This document shows positions 16,017 to 24,215 of a DNA stretch of 64,000 bases, one piece after another. Each line of letters begins with the position of its first letter. Positions within the stretch are counted from its first letter, which is position 1. The notes under the pieces were generated by a model. That model had not been told where the DNA came from. It ran no database searches and saw only the letters and a program-made list of their open reading frames with translations. A program made the translations under genes and the position numbers. This stretch comes from Chitinophagales bacterium (GTDB lineage Bacteria; Bacteroidota; Bacteroidia; Chitinophagales; UBA2359), in NCBI GenBank assembly GCA_020628375.1, contig JAHDFD010000002.1, forward strand, positions 160,620 to 224,619, read 5' to 3'.

Positions 16017-17771
16017 CTATCGAATTAACATGACTGTTCCTTTGCGAATAAGATCGCGGGAATTATGTGATTTCATTTTAATAACGTAAGCATAAACACC
16101 CTGAGGCGCCAGTACATCATCTGCCAAACCACTCCAACCAATTTCAGGATCGTTTGATTCAAATATTTTTTCTCCCCAACGATTTATAATAACCATAGAA
16201 TATTCTTCTGCATTAGGGAAATCTATCTTTGGTTTAAATTCATTGTTTACACCATTTGGCTTAAATGCTGTTGGTACATCAACAATTCGTGAATTTTTAA
16301 TTACTATTCTTCTGTTGGAATAACTACTTTCTCCTGATAATGAACCTTCTGTTAATGTTTGAACATCATAATTTACTCTAATCTGATACTCATAACCATC
16401 ATCACGCACAGAAACCACATCAGATACATCATCAGTATAGCTCATAGTTTCTCCTGGAAAGAAAGTTGCAACTAGGGTAGGATTCGAATAATCATTTGTA
16501 TCATAACGAAGCAGATCATAATGATTAATACTAACTCCCTGCCCTTCTAATTCATACTCATTCCAATCTAAAGTTATAGTTTTATTAAAGTTATCTGTTG
16601 CATTAAGTAATACTGTTCTTGAATAATTACTCTGAAAAACTGCACCACAACCATCTTTAGCTTGAATTCTGTAAAAGTAACTAAAGCTATTAGGGTTTGC
16701 GTCAGGATCAGAACCATCAAATCGAACTTTATTCATTTCAACATCTAGAAAAATACCTTCTTCCAAATTATTCTCGTCAACAGTTCCTCTCAAAAGGTTA
16801 AAGCTAACATCAGGGGTAAAAGTATTGTATTCAAATGTCAAATAAACTAAATCACCACCTGGCACAGTTGTAGAAAACAATCTAAGGTGTGTAGGTAAAG
16901 TTGGCGCAGCACCATCAATAATTATTGCATTAGACTGAGAAGTAGTTACTCCATCCGGATTAACAGCTTCAACAATAACAGTTTGGGCTGTGGTTGTTAC
17001 TGGTATATTATATAAATTTTCGTTACTTGGAACAACTGCAACCTGAGTTCCATTAATAAAAACACGATATTCCAGAATACTATCCCAACCTTCATAATGT
17101 GTCCAATTAATTGGCACTGAAGAATCACAACTTCCTACTCCTTGTTCGAGGTAAACAGTCGTATGAAACACGCTACCAGATATTTCAAAATCTTCACATT
17201 TATCGATAGCAAAAACAGTATAAGATAAAGGACCACTATCAGGATCAGCAAAGAAGTCCTGATAGATACCAGCATTAGGATCAAAAATAGTATCTATTGC
17301 TAAAGTATTGGCTCCATTAGGAATAGCAATTACATACCCACCAACATTTGATGAGTTTATGGGTTCCCATTCAATATTAACACTACCTGACGCAACCGTT
17401 ACTTTGTTTATGTCTGGTAATGGTAAGCCTTGATTACTGATTGTATTAGTACCGGCAGGTACCTCAACTCCGTCGCATATATAAGTAACATAATAATAAT
17501 GCGGATCAGCGGGAACAGTGTGGTCATTGATGATTACATCAGTATTGTTCGTATTTGCTATTTCAAAAAAAGTTAAAGCCGGATCGATTGCATGATAAAC
17601 TACATAACCACCAAAAACACCTGGACAATCGTGTGCTGACCACTGTAAATAAGTACCACTTGTAGTAGTATTTACACATTCTAATTCTACTTCCGTTTGC
17701 GCATTGATGTTTAACATAAAAAACAATGAGCATACGATCAGGCTAAAAAATTTAAAACAAAAATGATTCAT
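16017..17771 (-). CDS. T9SS type B (gliding motility-associated C-terminal) secreted protein
   Basis: The 584-residue product has a signal peptide (residues 1-24, ending LNINAQ). Several fibronectin type III or Ig-like beta domains follow, and a final type B sorting domain (about 500-584) is recognised by VDVPTAFKPNGVNNEFKP, the strand YSMVIINRWGEKIFES, GWSG and the end GVYAYVIKMK...KGTVMLIR. Type B domains direct T9SS export and, in model species, attachment or release through dedicated helpers. It is the only type B client in the window. The gene is 18 bp downstream of the M16-like gene on the same strand, so co-transcription is likely. No enzymatic domain is visible. Confidence 0.9.
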   Translation of the reverse strand: MNHFCFKFFSLIVCSLFFMLNINAQTEVELECVNTTTSGTYLQWSAHDCPGVFGGYVVYHAIDPALTFFEIANTNNTDVIINDHTVPADPHYYYVTYICDGVEVPAGTNTISNQGLPLPDINKVTVASGSVNIEWEPINSSNVGGYVIAIPNGANTLAIDTIFDPNAGIYQDFFADPDSGPLSYTVFAIDKCEDFEISGSVFHTTVYLEQGVGSCDSSVPINWTHYEGWDSILEYRVFINGTQVAVVPSNENLYNIPVTTTAQTVIVEAVNPDGVTTSQSNAIIIDGAAPTLPTHLRLFSTTVPGGDLVYLTFEYNTFTPDVSFNLLRGTVDENNLEEGIFLDVEMNKVRFDGSDPDANPNSFSYFYRIQAKDGCGAVFQSNYSRTVLLNATDNFNKTITLDWNEYELEGQGVSINHYDLLRYDTNDYSNPTLVATFFPGETMSYTDDVSDVVSVRDDGYEYQIRVNYDVQTLTEGSLSGESSYSNRRIVIKNSRIVDVPTAFKPNGVNNEFKPKIDFPNAEEYSMVIINRWGEKIFESNDPEIGWSGLADDVLAPQGVYAYVIKMKSHNSRDLIRKGTVMLIR

Positions 17772-17789
17772 TCTAATAACAATGATTGA

Positions 17790-19070
17790 TCACTGAATAT
17801 CTCCGACAGCTATTTCCAGTATTTTTTCTTCATTGAATAACTCAATTGCCATTTGCTGAACAGCTTCGGGTTTAACTTTTGAAATTTGTCGGGCAAAATT
17901 ATTGAAATATTCGGCATTTAATCCCTGAAAATACAAATCTTTATAATTTGCCAAGCGATTAAATCCACCATCTATCAGACTTAACAAATAACCTGACAGG
18001 TAGTTTTTAACCATTAAGAATTCTTCTTCACCCACTTTTTCGCTTTTCAAACGATTTATTTCCTTATATATTTCATCTACACACAAGTTCCACACAGATT
18101 GCCCAACTTCAGTATTGATATACATATAACTTCCATGAACCATATTCACAATGGTTGAATAAATACCGTAAGTATAGCCTTTATCTTCTCTGATATTAGC
18201 CATAAGCCTTGCACCAAAATATCCACCTAAAACGGTATTCAAAACATAAAAATCGACGAACTCTTCATCGGTTCTTGTAATTATCGGCAATCCAATTCTT
18301 AGAGAAACCTGATGTGCCTGTTTATCATCGATCTTTACTTTTTCGTAATTTGGACTTGGATCAAAAGAACGCTCAATGGCTTTAACCCCTTTATCATTCT
18401 GCCACTTGCCGATATAGGAATCGAGCAAAGGTTTTAGTTTAAAGTTCGCAAAGCCCGCAACGAACAGAACAGCATTTTCAGGACAGTATTGCTGCTTAAA
18501 ATAATGTTTCAGATCATCGACAGAAAGCTGCATCATGTCTGCTTCCCTTGTAGGATAACCATAAGGATGATCTGTACCCCACATACGTTGAGAAAAAGTT
18601 TTGGTCGCGATATATTCGTGCTTAGTCTGATTAATTCTGAATTCATTGATCGTATGGTTACGATAAATATTCAGTTCTTCTTCAGGAAAAGAGGCTTCTT
18701 CTAAGATATTTCTTAAAATATCGAGACAAGGCTCTAAAAATCGGCTGATTGTTGAAATAGCGATAGTACAATAATCGAAGCCGACAAACACTTTCAAGTT
18801 TGCTCCATAATACTCTAGCTTCTCAGCAATTTCTGAAGAAGAGAGTTGATAAGTTCCTTCTTTTAAAATAGAATGGGTAAAATGGGAAAGTTGGGGTTTT
18901 GATTCATACCACCTTCCAGCTTTAAAACACAATTCTAATAATAAAACTTCCTGAGTACCCGATTCGATATAATGTACTTCTATTCCATTTGAAAGAGGGA
19001 ATATTTCAGGCGACTTTAAAACTACATTGTCTGGTATATGTATTGCAGGAGCTTGCTTCCTAAAATTCAT
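17790..19070 (-). CDS. M16 (insulinase/processing peptidase-like) protein lacking the HxxEH motif
   Basis: The 426-residue product has the two-lobe M16 architecture, including AGRWYES near residue 51, EELNIYRNHTINEF and, in the second lobe, NTVLGGYFGARLMANIREDKGYTYGIYS. Where active members have HxxEH, this protein reads LSHFTHSILKEGT (residues 61-73), so the metal and catalytic Glu are absent and it should not be a peptidase by itself. Such proteins commonly partner an active M16 subunit, but none is adjacent. I choose the ATG at 19070 (MNFRKQAPAI); an upstream in-frame ATG at 19091 lies inside a perfect hairpin. It is probably in one operon with 16017-17771. Confidence 0.88.
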   Translation of the reverse strand: MNFRKQAPAIHIPDNVVLKSPEIFPLSNGIEVHYIESGTQEVLLLELCFKAGRWYESKPQLSHFTHSILKEGTYQLSSSEIAEKLEYYGANLKVFVGFDYCTIAISTISRFLEPCLDILRNILEEASFPEEELNIYRNHTINEFRINQTKHEYIATKTFSQRMWGTDHPYGYPTREADMMQLSVDDLKHYFKQQYCPENAVLFVAGFANFKLKPLLDSYIGKWQNDKGVKAIERSFDPSPNYEKVKIDDKQAHQVSLRIGLPIITRTDEEFVDFYVLNTVLGGYFGARLMANIREDKGYTYGIYSTIVNMVHGSYMYINTEVGQSVWNLCVDEIYKEINRLKSEKVGEEEFLMVKNYLSGYLLSLIDGGFNRLANYKDLYFQGLNAEYFNNFARQISKVKPEAVQQMAIELFNEEKILEIAVGDIQ

Positions 19071-19085
19071 TGATAAATTCTGATT

Positions 19086-19146
19086 AAGCATTTACACACC
19101 TTCAAGAACTGGACGTTCCTGTTACCTTCTGTGTGTGTAAATGCTT
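19086..19146 (-). promoter_or_regulatory. Perfect 14-bp hairpin between glmM and the M16-like gene
   Basis: AAGCATTTACACAC at 19086-19099 and GTGTGTAAATGCTT at 19133-19146 are exact reverse complements, 33 bases apart. In minus-strand RNA this stem lies 16 bases past the glmM stop and would bury the ATG at 19091. No U run follows on the minus strand, so it may be a leader structure or RNA-stability element rather than a simple terminator. Confidence 0.7.
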
Positions 19147-19161
19147 TTAAATAATTTGTAA

Positions 19162-20544
19162 CTACTGAGAAACTGCCATAAGGTCATTCTTAACAGCATT
19201 CACTAATTTAAGCGCTTGTTCTTCAGTTTCGCTTTCTGCATAGATCCTAATTATAGGTTCTGTATTAGATTTACGCATGTGCACCCACTCTGTTTCATTG
19301 AAAAAAACCTTCACACCATCAATTTTCACTTGTTCTTTATCGGCGTATTTGCTACTCATGCTTTCCAATAATACTTCAAGATTTACTTCAGGAGTCAACT
19401 GAATTTTATCTTTTACCATTTTGAAATCAGGATAAGATTGTCTTAATGTTTTACAACTTTTATTTTCATGTGCTAAATGCGTTAAAAACAAAGCAACACC
19501 TACCAGCGCATCTCTACCGTAATGTAATTCAGGATAAATAATTCCACCATTACCCTCGCCACCTATCACAGCGTTTTGTGCTTTCATTTTCGCAACTACA
19601 TTCACCTCACCAACCTTTGCCGGGTAATAAGTGCAACCATGTTGTTCTGTGATCTTTTTTAAGGCTACTGAAGAAGAAAGGTTTGACACTGTAGCTCCTT
19701 TATTATGTTTTAAAATATAATCGGCAATAGCCACCAAGGTATATTCTTCCCCAAACATACTTCCATCTTCACAAACGATTGCTAAACGATCAACATCGGG
19801 ATCACAAACAAAGCCTAGATCAGCTTTCGTTTCAACAATCTTTTCAGATAAAGCTGTCAGATGTTTTGGAAGTGGCTCCGGGTTATGTGGGAAACGACCA
19901 TTGGGTTCACAAAACAAAGGAATGACTTCACAACCTAATTGATCTAATAAAACAGGAATCGAAATTCCTCCTGTAGAATTAACCGCATCAACTACTATTT
20001 TGAATTTCTTGGCTTTAATGGCATCCACATCTACCCTTTCTAAAGCCAATATTGCCTCAATATGTTGTTCAATATAGCCCGCATCATAAGTATAACCACC
20101 TATGTCATCTATTTCAGCAAAAGAAAAATCTTCACTATCAGCAAGATCAATTACTTTTTGTCCTAGTTCTGCTGAGATAAATTCACCATATTCATTTAAC
20201 AATTTTAAAGCGTTCCATTCTCTTGGGTTGTGGCTTGCTGTAAGAATAATACCTCCTGCAGCCTGCTCCCAAACCACCGCCATTTCGACAGTTGGTGTAG
20301 TGGAAAGCCCCAAATTGACTACATCAAATCCGGCACCGATCAATGTTCCGGTAACTAAATGTGCAACCATAGTTCCCGATTCTCTTGCATCCCTTCCAAC
20401 AACGATTTTTCTTTTGTCGGAACTTTGTTTCAGACAAGTAGCATAAGCACTCGTAAACTTTACGATATCAAGTGGCGTTAAATTTTCACCTGGCTTATTG
20501 CCAATGGTTCCTCTGATGCCTGAAATTGATTTGATTAAGGTCAT
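19162..20544 (-). CDS. glmM: Phosphoglucosamine mutase / phosphohexomutase
   Basis: This 460-residue cytosolic enzyme should convert glucosamine-6-phosphate to glucosamine-1-phosphate for peptidoglycan and surface-sugar precursors. Alpha-D-phosphohexomutase motifs are complete: the phosphoserine loop TASHNP (102-107, Ser104), the metal loop DPDVDR (248-253), the sugar-binding GEGNGG (329-334) and a C-terminal phosphate-binding RKSNTEPIIRIY. GISGIRGTIG at the N-terminus is usual. Specificity between glucosamine, glucose and mannose phosphates cannot be proved from the sequence. It is transcribed toward the M16-like gene, with a strong hairpin between them. Confidence 0.9.
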   Translation of the reverse strand: MTLIKSISGIRGTIGNKPGENLTPLDIVKFTSAYATCLKQSSDKRKIVVGRDARESGTMVAHLVTGTLIGAGFDVVNLGLSTTPTVEMAVVWEQAAGGIILTASHNPREWNALKLLNEYGEFISAELGQKVIDLADSEDFSFAEIDDIGGYTYDAGYIEQHIEAILALERVDVDAIKAKKFKIVVDAVNSTGGISIPVLLDQLGCEVIPLFCEPNGRFPHNPEPLPKHLTALSEKIVETKADLGFVCDPDVDRLAIVCEDGSMFGEEYTLVAIADYILKHNKGATVSNLSSSVALKKITEQHGCTYYPAKVGEVNVVAKMKAQNAVIGGEGNGGIIYPELHYGRDALVGVALFLTHLAHENKSCKTLRQSYPDFKMVKDKIQLTPEVNLEVLLESMSSKYADKEQVKIDGVKVFFNETEWVHMRKSNTEPIIRIYAESETEEQALKLVNAVKNDLMAVSQ

Positions 20545-20615
20545 TGAAGTTTATTTATTTTTGTTGACTGATTTGTTTATTAGCGTTTGCAAAATTATCC
20601 TAATTCCATAAAATT

Positions 20616-21353
20616 ATGAATATTAAAAAAGAATGGTTTGCCGATTGGTTCGATTCTCCTTACTATCATCAGCTTTATAGCAATCGCGACTCGAGCGAGG
20701 CAGCTCATTTTATTAAGCAGTTAAATTCAATTTTATCGCTGAAAAAAAACTCAAAAGTAGTTGATCTGGCTTGTGGAAAAGGAAGACATGCGCTTGAACT
20801 ATCGAAACATGGATGGGAAGTACTTGGTTTGGATCTATCAGCGAATAGTATTTCAGAAGCCAACAAGTTAAGTGCTAATAATTTGAATTTTGGTGTTCAC
20901 GATATGAGAATGCCTTTTGGAGATGCTGAATTTTCGGCTGTATTCAACCTATTTACTAGCATTGGTTATTTCGAAGATAAAAGCGATAATCGTAAAGTCG
21001 CTGAAGCTGTACACAAATCTTTGAATGAGAAAGGTAAATTCCTGATCGACTTTATGAATGTTGAAAAGGTTATCAAGCGTCTTGTTGCTAAAGAAACTAA
21101 GACAGTGAATGATATAACCTTTCATTTAGAGCGGAAAGTAGTTGATGGTTATATCATCAAAAATATTTCTTTTGAAGATGAAGGTAAACAATTCAGCTAT
21201 CAAGAAAAAGTGGAGGCTCTTGGTTATAGAGATTTCGATTGTATGCTTTATGGTTTATTCAATATTGAGGCAATTTATGGTGATTATTCTTTGAATGGTT
21301 TCGATATAGAAAACTCTGATCGCTTGATTTTACTTTGTGAGAAAGTGGACTGA
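20616..21353 (+). CDS. Class I SAM-dependent methyltransferase
   Basis: The 245-residue protein has a Rossmann-type methyltransferase fold. Motif I is VVDLACGKGRHALELSKHG (about residues 48-66), with the acidic end of strand 2 in VLGLDLSANSI (about 69-79) and motif IV in FNLFTSIGYFED (about 109-120). The substrate is unknown; the short form with a beta-rich insertion after residue 150 resembles small-molecule methyltransferases. It faces away from glmM, 72 bp apart, and is followed by an inverted repeat and a second methyltransferase-like gene, so the pair could act together, although no direct evidence shows it. Confidence 0.87.
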   Translation: MNIKKEWFADWFDSPYYHQLYSNRDSSEAAHFIKQLNSILSLKKNSKVVDLACGKGRHALELSKHGWEVLGLDLSANSISEANKLSANNLNFGVHDMRMPFGDAEFSAVFNLFTSIGYFEDKSDNRKVAEAVHKSLNEKGKFLIDFMNVEKVIKRLVAKETKTVNDITFHLERKVVDGYIIKNISFEDEGKQFSYQEKVEALGYRDFDCMLYGLFNIEAIYGDYSLNGFDIENSDRLILLCEKVD

Positions 21354-21354
21354 G

Positions 21355-21395
21355 GCTTTGAATTAATATTTTCGGTGGTGGCTTCAATTCAAAGC
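21355..21395 (+). terminator. Inverted repeat after the methyltransferase gene
   Basis: GCTTTGAATT (21355-21364) and AATTCAAAGC (21386-21395) are exact reverse complements around a 21-base loop, one base past the stop, followed by a loose T-rich stretch (TGACTTTAATTTTGA). Terminator function is inferred. Confidence 0.5.
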
Positions 21396-21416
21396 TGACT
21401 TTAATTTTGATCAAGC

Positions 21417-21447
21417 GACTGTGCGTCCCAGACTGTGCGTCTCAGAC
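21417..21447 (+). repeat. Tandem 14-bp repeat
   Basis: GACTGTGCGTCYCA occurs twice in tandem (21417-21430 and 21431-21444) followed by GAC. It sits 30 bp upstream of the next start codon. The GC-rich composition is unlike the surroundings. An in-frame GTG inside it is not a convincing start. Confidence 0.7.
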
Positions 21448-21476
21448 CAAAACAGGTTGAAATACCAAGTAAAATA

Positions 21477-22013
21477 ATGAATAAAGAAAATCCCATATTC
21501 AAACCTGCTAAATCGAAAAATGGAATTTGGAATCTTATTAAGACATTCATTCAAACTGGATTTTTCTGGTTATTCTTCCTTTATCTTATTCCATTAGGAA
21601 TTTTAGAACTTGAGGCACTTTTTGGAATTAGTAGGTTTCCAGCCCAAACAGCAATTGGATGGATATTGTTTTTAGCATTTAGTTCATTAGGAATTTATAG
21701 TGGATATACTATGAGCAGTTTAGGCAAAGGAACACCTTTACCAATAGATTGTCCGAATGAGTTAGTAATTGAAGGTCCTTACAAATCTGTCAGAAATCCA
21801 ATGGCAGTAGCAGGTATAGGACAAGGGGTTTGTGTTGGATTAATCTATGGTTCTTTTACGATCATTTTATATGCTCTTAGTGGTGCAATTCTTTGGCATG
21901 TATTGGTTCGCCCTATTGAGGAAAAAGACCTTGAAGATAGATTTGGAGAATCGTATTCGGCATATAAAAGCAAGGTTAAATGTTGGCTGCCTAAATTATT
22001 AAATGGAAAATAG
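21477..22013 (+). CDS. Isoprenylcysteine carboxyl methyltransferase-like membrane protein
   Basis: I use the ATG at 21477 (MNKENPIFKP), since the upstream GTG frame runs through a tandem repeat. The 178-residue product has about four transmembrane helices and the ICMT/PEMT-type signature GPYKSVRNPMAVAGIGQG (about residues 98-115), followed by a C-terminal EEKDLEDRFGESYSAYKSKVKCWLP, the usual cytosolic tail that helps bind SAM and substrate. Bacterial members methylate lipids or other small molecules in the membrane; the substrate here is unknown. It is convergent with the next gene, with only two bases between stop codons. Confidence 0.85.
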   Translation: MNKENPIFKPAKSKNGIWNLIKTFIQTGFFWLFFLYLIPLGILELEALFGISRFPAQTAIGWILFLAFSSLGIYSGYTMSSLGKGTPLPIDCPNELVIEGPYKSVRNPMAVAGIGQGVCVGLIYGSFTIILYALSGAILWHVLVRPIEEKDLEDRFGESYSAYKSKVKCWLPKLLNGK

Positions 22014-22015
22014 TA

Positions 22016-23497
22016 TCATCGATACTCTAACCAAAGCCGTAGGTCGAGATAATTAAAAACCCTGCTTTCACTTTTCTTTGTTGCCAGATCATCAATAGTA
22101 GTTTCAAACTCGTCAAATAATACTGCTTTTTCTTTTCTATTTATACTATTCAACATTTTCCTTAAAAAGAGGAATAAGATCTTTTCAGTATTATAAAGTT
22201 CACGCCTTCTTCTTAAATATTTAGGAACAGATGTAAGTAAGGAGTCAAGTAATTTTTCATTATCTAATTCAAAATGGATCAGCATATTCAATACTCGTGA
22301 AAAATAGAAAATTTCTTTTACTACATTTTCCTTAGGATCATTCAAAATCTGTAAATTCCAGTTGAGCGCTTGTTTATATTCTTTATTCAGAAATGATAAA
22401 TAACTCGCGAGATAATAAAAAGTAACCCTGTGATGTTTTTCAATCTTCTTTCCAAATTTATTCAGTCCCAATTCAACTTCCTGAATCCATGCAAGCGCTT
22501 TTTTAAAGTCTTTCTGCCTGATACTCCAATTGAATAATAATAAATATTGTTGTCTGAAAACTCTAGCATCAATATTTTTTACAGATTTAAAAGCTTTTCT
22601 TGAAACCGTTTGTGTTAAACGATCGATTCCATCTTCTAGTTTTTCGTACTTACCGATCATTAAGCTGTCGATCAACATATTGTTCAAGGTCGATAAATAT
22701 CGTTCAGCATATAAATTCAAAAAATGAGGATGATCGTCTAATAGATCTAAAAATCCATTATTGTATTCATAGGCTTTTTCAATATTTCCTTTAATAAATT
22801 GATAGGCAGCATTTGCCTCGAAGAAAAACAATTTACTTCTGAAATTAGAGGCATTCCCAATATCCTTAAAAAGTGGATTCTTCGTTAGTTCGTTGAGATA
22901 ATTTTCTTGCTCATCATTCTGAATTTTTTGATACAATTTCAGGAACTGAGAAATTTGTCGAGATAAATACCAGTATTCGCTTGTATTTTTAAGTTGTTCG
23001 AGACAATTCGATTCGACCTTATAGATCTGATGAATCGCTTCTGTACTTTCCGACATGAATTTTCTGTACGTAAAGATTTGTTTTTTAATACCAAGTAACA
23101 TTATCTCTAATTCATACAATTCAAATTTCTTCACCAATTTCTCCCCTTTCTTAAGTTCACCATAAGCAGCATCCGGCATTCCTTTTTCTATCAGGATTTT
23201 TGCAGCTGAAATTCGGGCGAGGACTTTTTCCTCTATTTCTTCCTGCTTATAATTGGCTAATGACCTTAAGATGAGTTCATACAAATAACGTTTGTTAACA
23301 GCAAGGTGCTTCAGGAACTTAGTTCCTTTATTCTTTTCGATCAATTGTTGTTCATCGAATACTTTTAATGATAGGAGTGCATCAAAAAGTTGCAAATAGT
23401 CTTTTTCACTATTTCCAGCTTGTACTTTTATGTATCGTTTTTCTGATTTTGAAAGTTTTTTGACTAAATCGTATAGGAAAGAAGAAGGAATTTTCAT
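22016..23497 (-). CDS. Helical repeat protein of unknown function (493 aa)
   Basis: I do not recognise a named family. The protein is all-helical and Lys/Glu/Leu-rich, with no signal peptide or membrane segment, and looks like a TPR-like solenoid: repeated helix pairs with Tyr, Leu and Ala in TPR-type positions are visible around residues 85-125, 205-260 and 330-390. A conserved-looking N-terminus (KKLSKSEKRYIKVQAG, about 13-28) precedes the solenoid. Proteins of this type recur in Bacteroidota as single genes of similar length. The cytoplasm is the likely location, with a scaffolding or regulatory role as inference only. The gene is monocistronic and convergent with 21477-22013. Confidence 0.8.
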   Translation of the reverse strand: MKIPSSFLYDLVKKLSKSEKRYIKVQAGNSEKDYLQLFDALLSLKVFDEQQLIEKNKGTKFLKHLAVNKRYLYELILRSLANYKQEEIEEKVLARISAAKILIEKGMPDAAYGELKKGEKLVKKFELYELEIMLLGIKKQIFTYRKFMSESTEAIHQIYKVESNCLEQLKNTSEYWYLSRQISQFLKLYQKIQNDEQENYLNELTKNPLFKDIGNASNFRSKLFFFEANAAYQFIKGNIEKAYEYNNGFLDLLDDHPHFLNLYAERYLSTLNNMLIDSLMIGKYEKLEDGIDRLTQTVSRKAFKSVKNIDARVFRQQYLLLFNWSIRQKDFKKALAWIQEVELGLNKFGKKIEKHHRVTFYYLASYLSFLNKEYKQALNWNLQILNDPKENVVKEIFYFSRVLNMLIHFELDNEKLLDSLLTSVPKYLRRRRELYNTEKILFLFLRKMLNSINRKEKAVLFDEFETTIDDLATKKSESRVFNYLDLRLWLEYR

Positions 23498-23694
23498 AAA
23501 AAAACAGAGAAAGAATGCAAATTAATAAAGCAAATTTAATCAATAAAAAAGAATATTTTCAGAATAAAATTAACTTTAGAAACCTAATTTATAACAAACT
23601 TCTTCCTTGTTAGAGCCTGATTTAAAAAATAATTTTGGGTCATTGTTAAACAGCAATGGTATTCGATATATCATTCGTTCAAAAATCAAAAAAG

Positions 23695-24141
23695 ATGAAA
23701 AAGTTAATTTTAGGTTTATTTGTAGCAGCACTATCATTTACAAGTTGTCAGGATGGAGGTTTGGTTCCACCATTAGATTTAGATGGAGAAAATCCAACAG
23801 ATGTGGCAACGATTCAGGGACGATGGGTTTCACCTGGTTTTGAAGACAATATCAGATATGATTTCACTTCAGACACACGTTATACCATTTATGGTGATGG
23901 CAGTGGTGAATTCCCAACATTAGAAGAGTTTTTAACAGAAAATCCGGGCATAAGCGGAAATCCTTACGTACAAATTGGAGATACCGTTTATTTAGATCTA
24001 CATTTCGGAAATATTCAAAAAATGGTACCTACTTTTAAATGCGAGAATAAAGTAATGGAATTTTATTCTGAATCTTCATCAGGTTCAGGTAGCGTATCAT
24101 TTCTATTCAGAGAAGGACATGATATTAACGCTTGTAATTGA
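23695..24141 (+). CDS. Small predicted lipoprotein
   Basis: The likely start is the ATG at 23695, which gives MKKLILGLFVAALSFTSCQDGG: a lipoprotein signal with Cys18 lipidated; an in-frame ATG at 23656 would put 13 polar residues ahead of it. The 148-residue precursor has a single small domain with GRWVSPGFEDNIRYDFTSD near residues 38-56 and two late cysteines (CENK and the C-terminal ACN), resembling the small lipocalin-like lipoproteins of this phylum. Function is unknown. It is followed by an intrinsic terminator and then a T9SS propeller gene on the same strand. Confidence 0.82.
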   Translation: MKKLILGLFVAALSFTSCQDGGLVPPLDLDGENPTDVATIQGRWVSPGFEDNIRYDFTSDTRYTIYGDGSGEFPTLEEFLTENPGISGNPYVQIGDTVYLDLHFGNIQKMVPTFKCENKVMEFYSESSSGSGSVSFLFREGHDINACN

Positions 24142-24150
24142 TTATGACAC

Positions 24151-24190
24151 AGACCTGTCATAATTTTATCTGGCAGGTCTTTTTCTTTTC
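24151..24190 (+). terminator. Intrinsic terminator after the small lipoprotein
   Basis: AGACCTGTCA and TGGCAGGTCT form a stem with one mismatch over TAATTTTATC, followed by TTTTCTTTTC. Confidence 0.85.
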
Positions 24191-24215
24191 AACTTAGATT
24201 TCCAAAAACAGAGAC

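Noticed and set aside
16017..17771. Possible enzymatic role of the type B protein
   Set aside because: Only beta domains and the sorting domain are visible; no catalytic motif was found.
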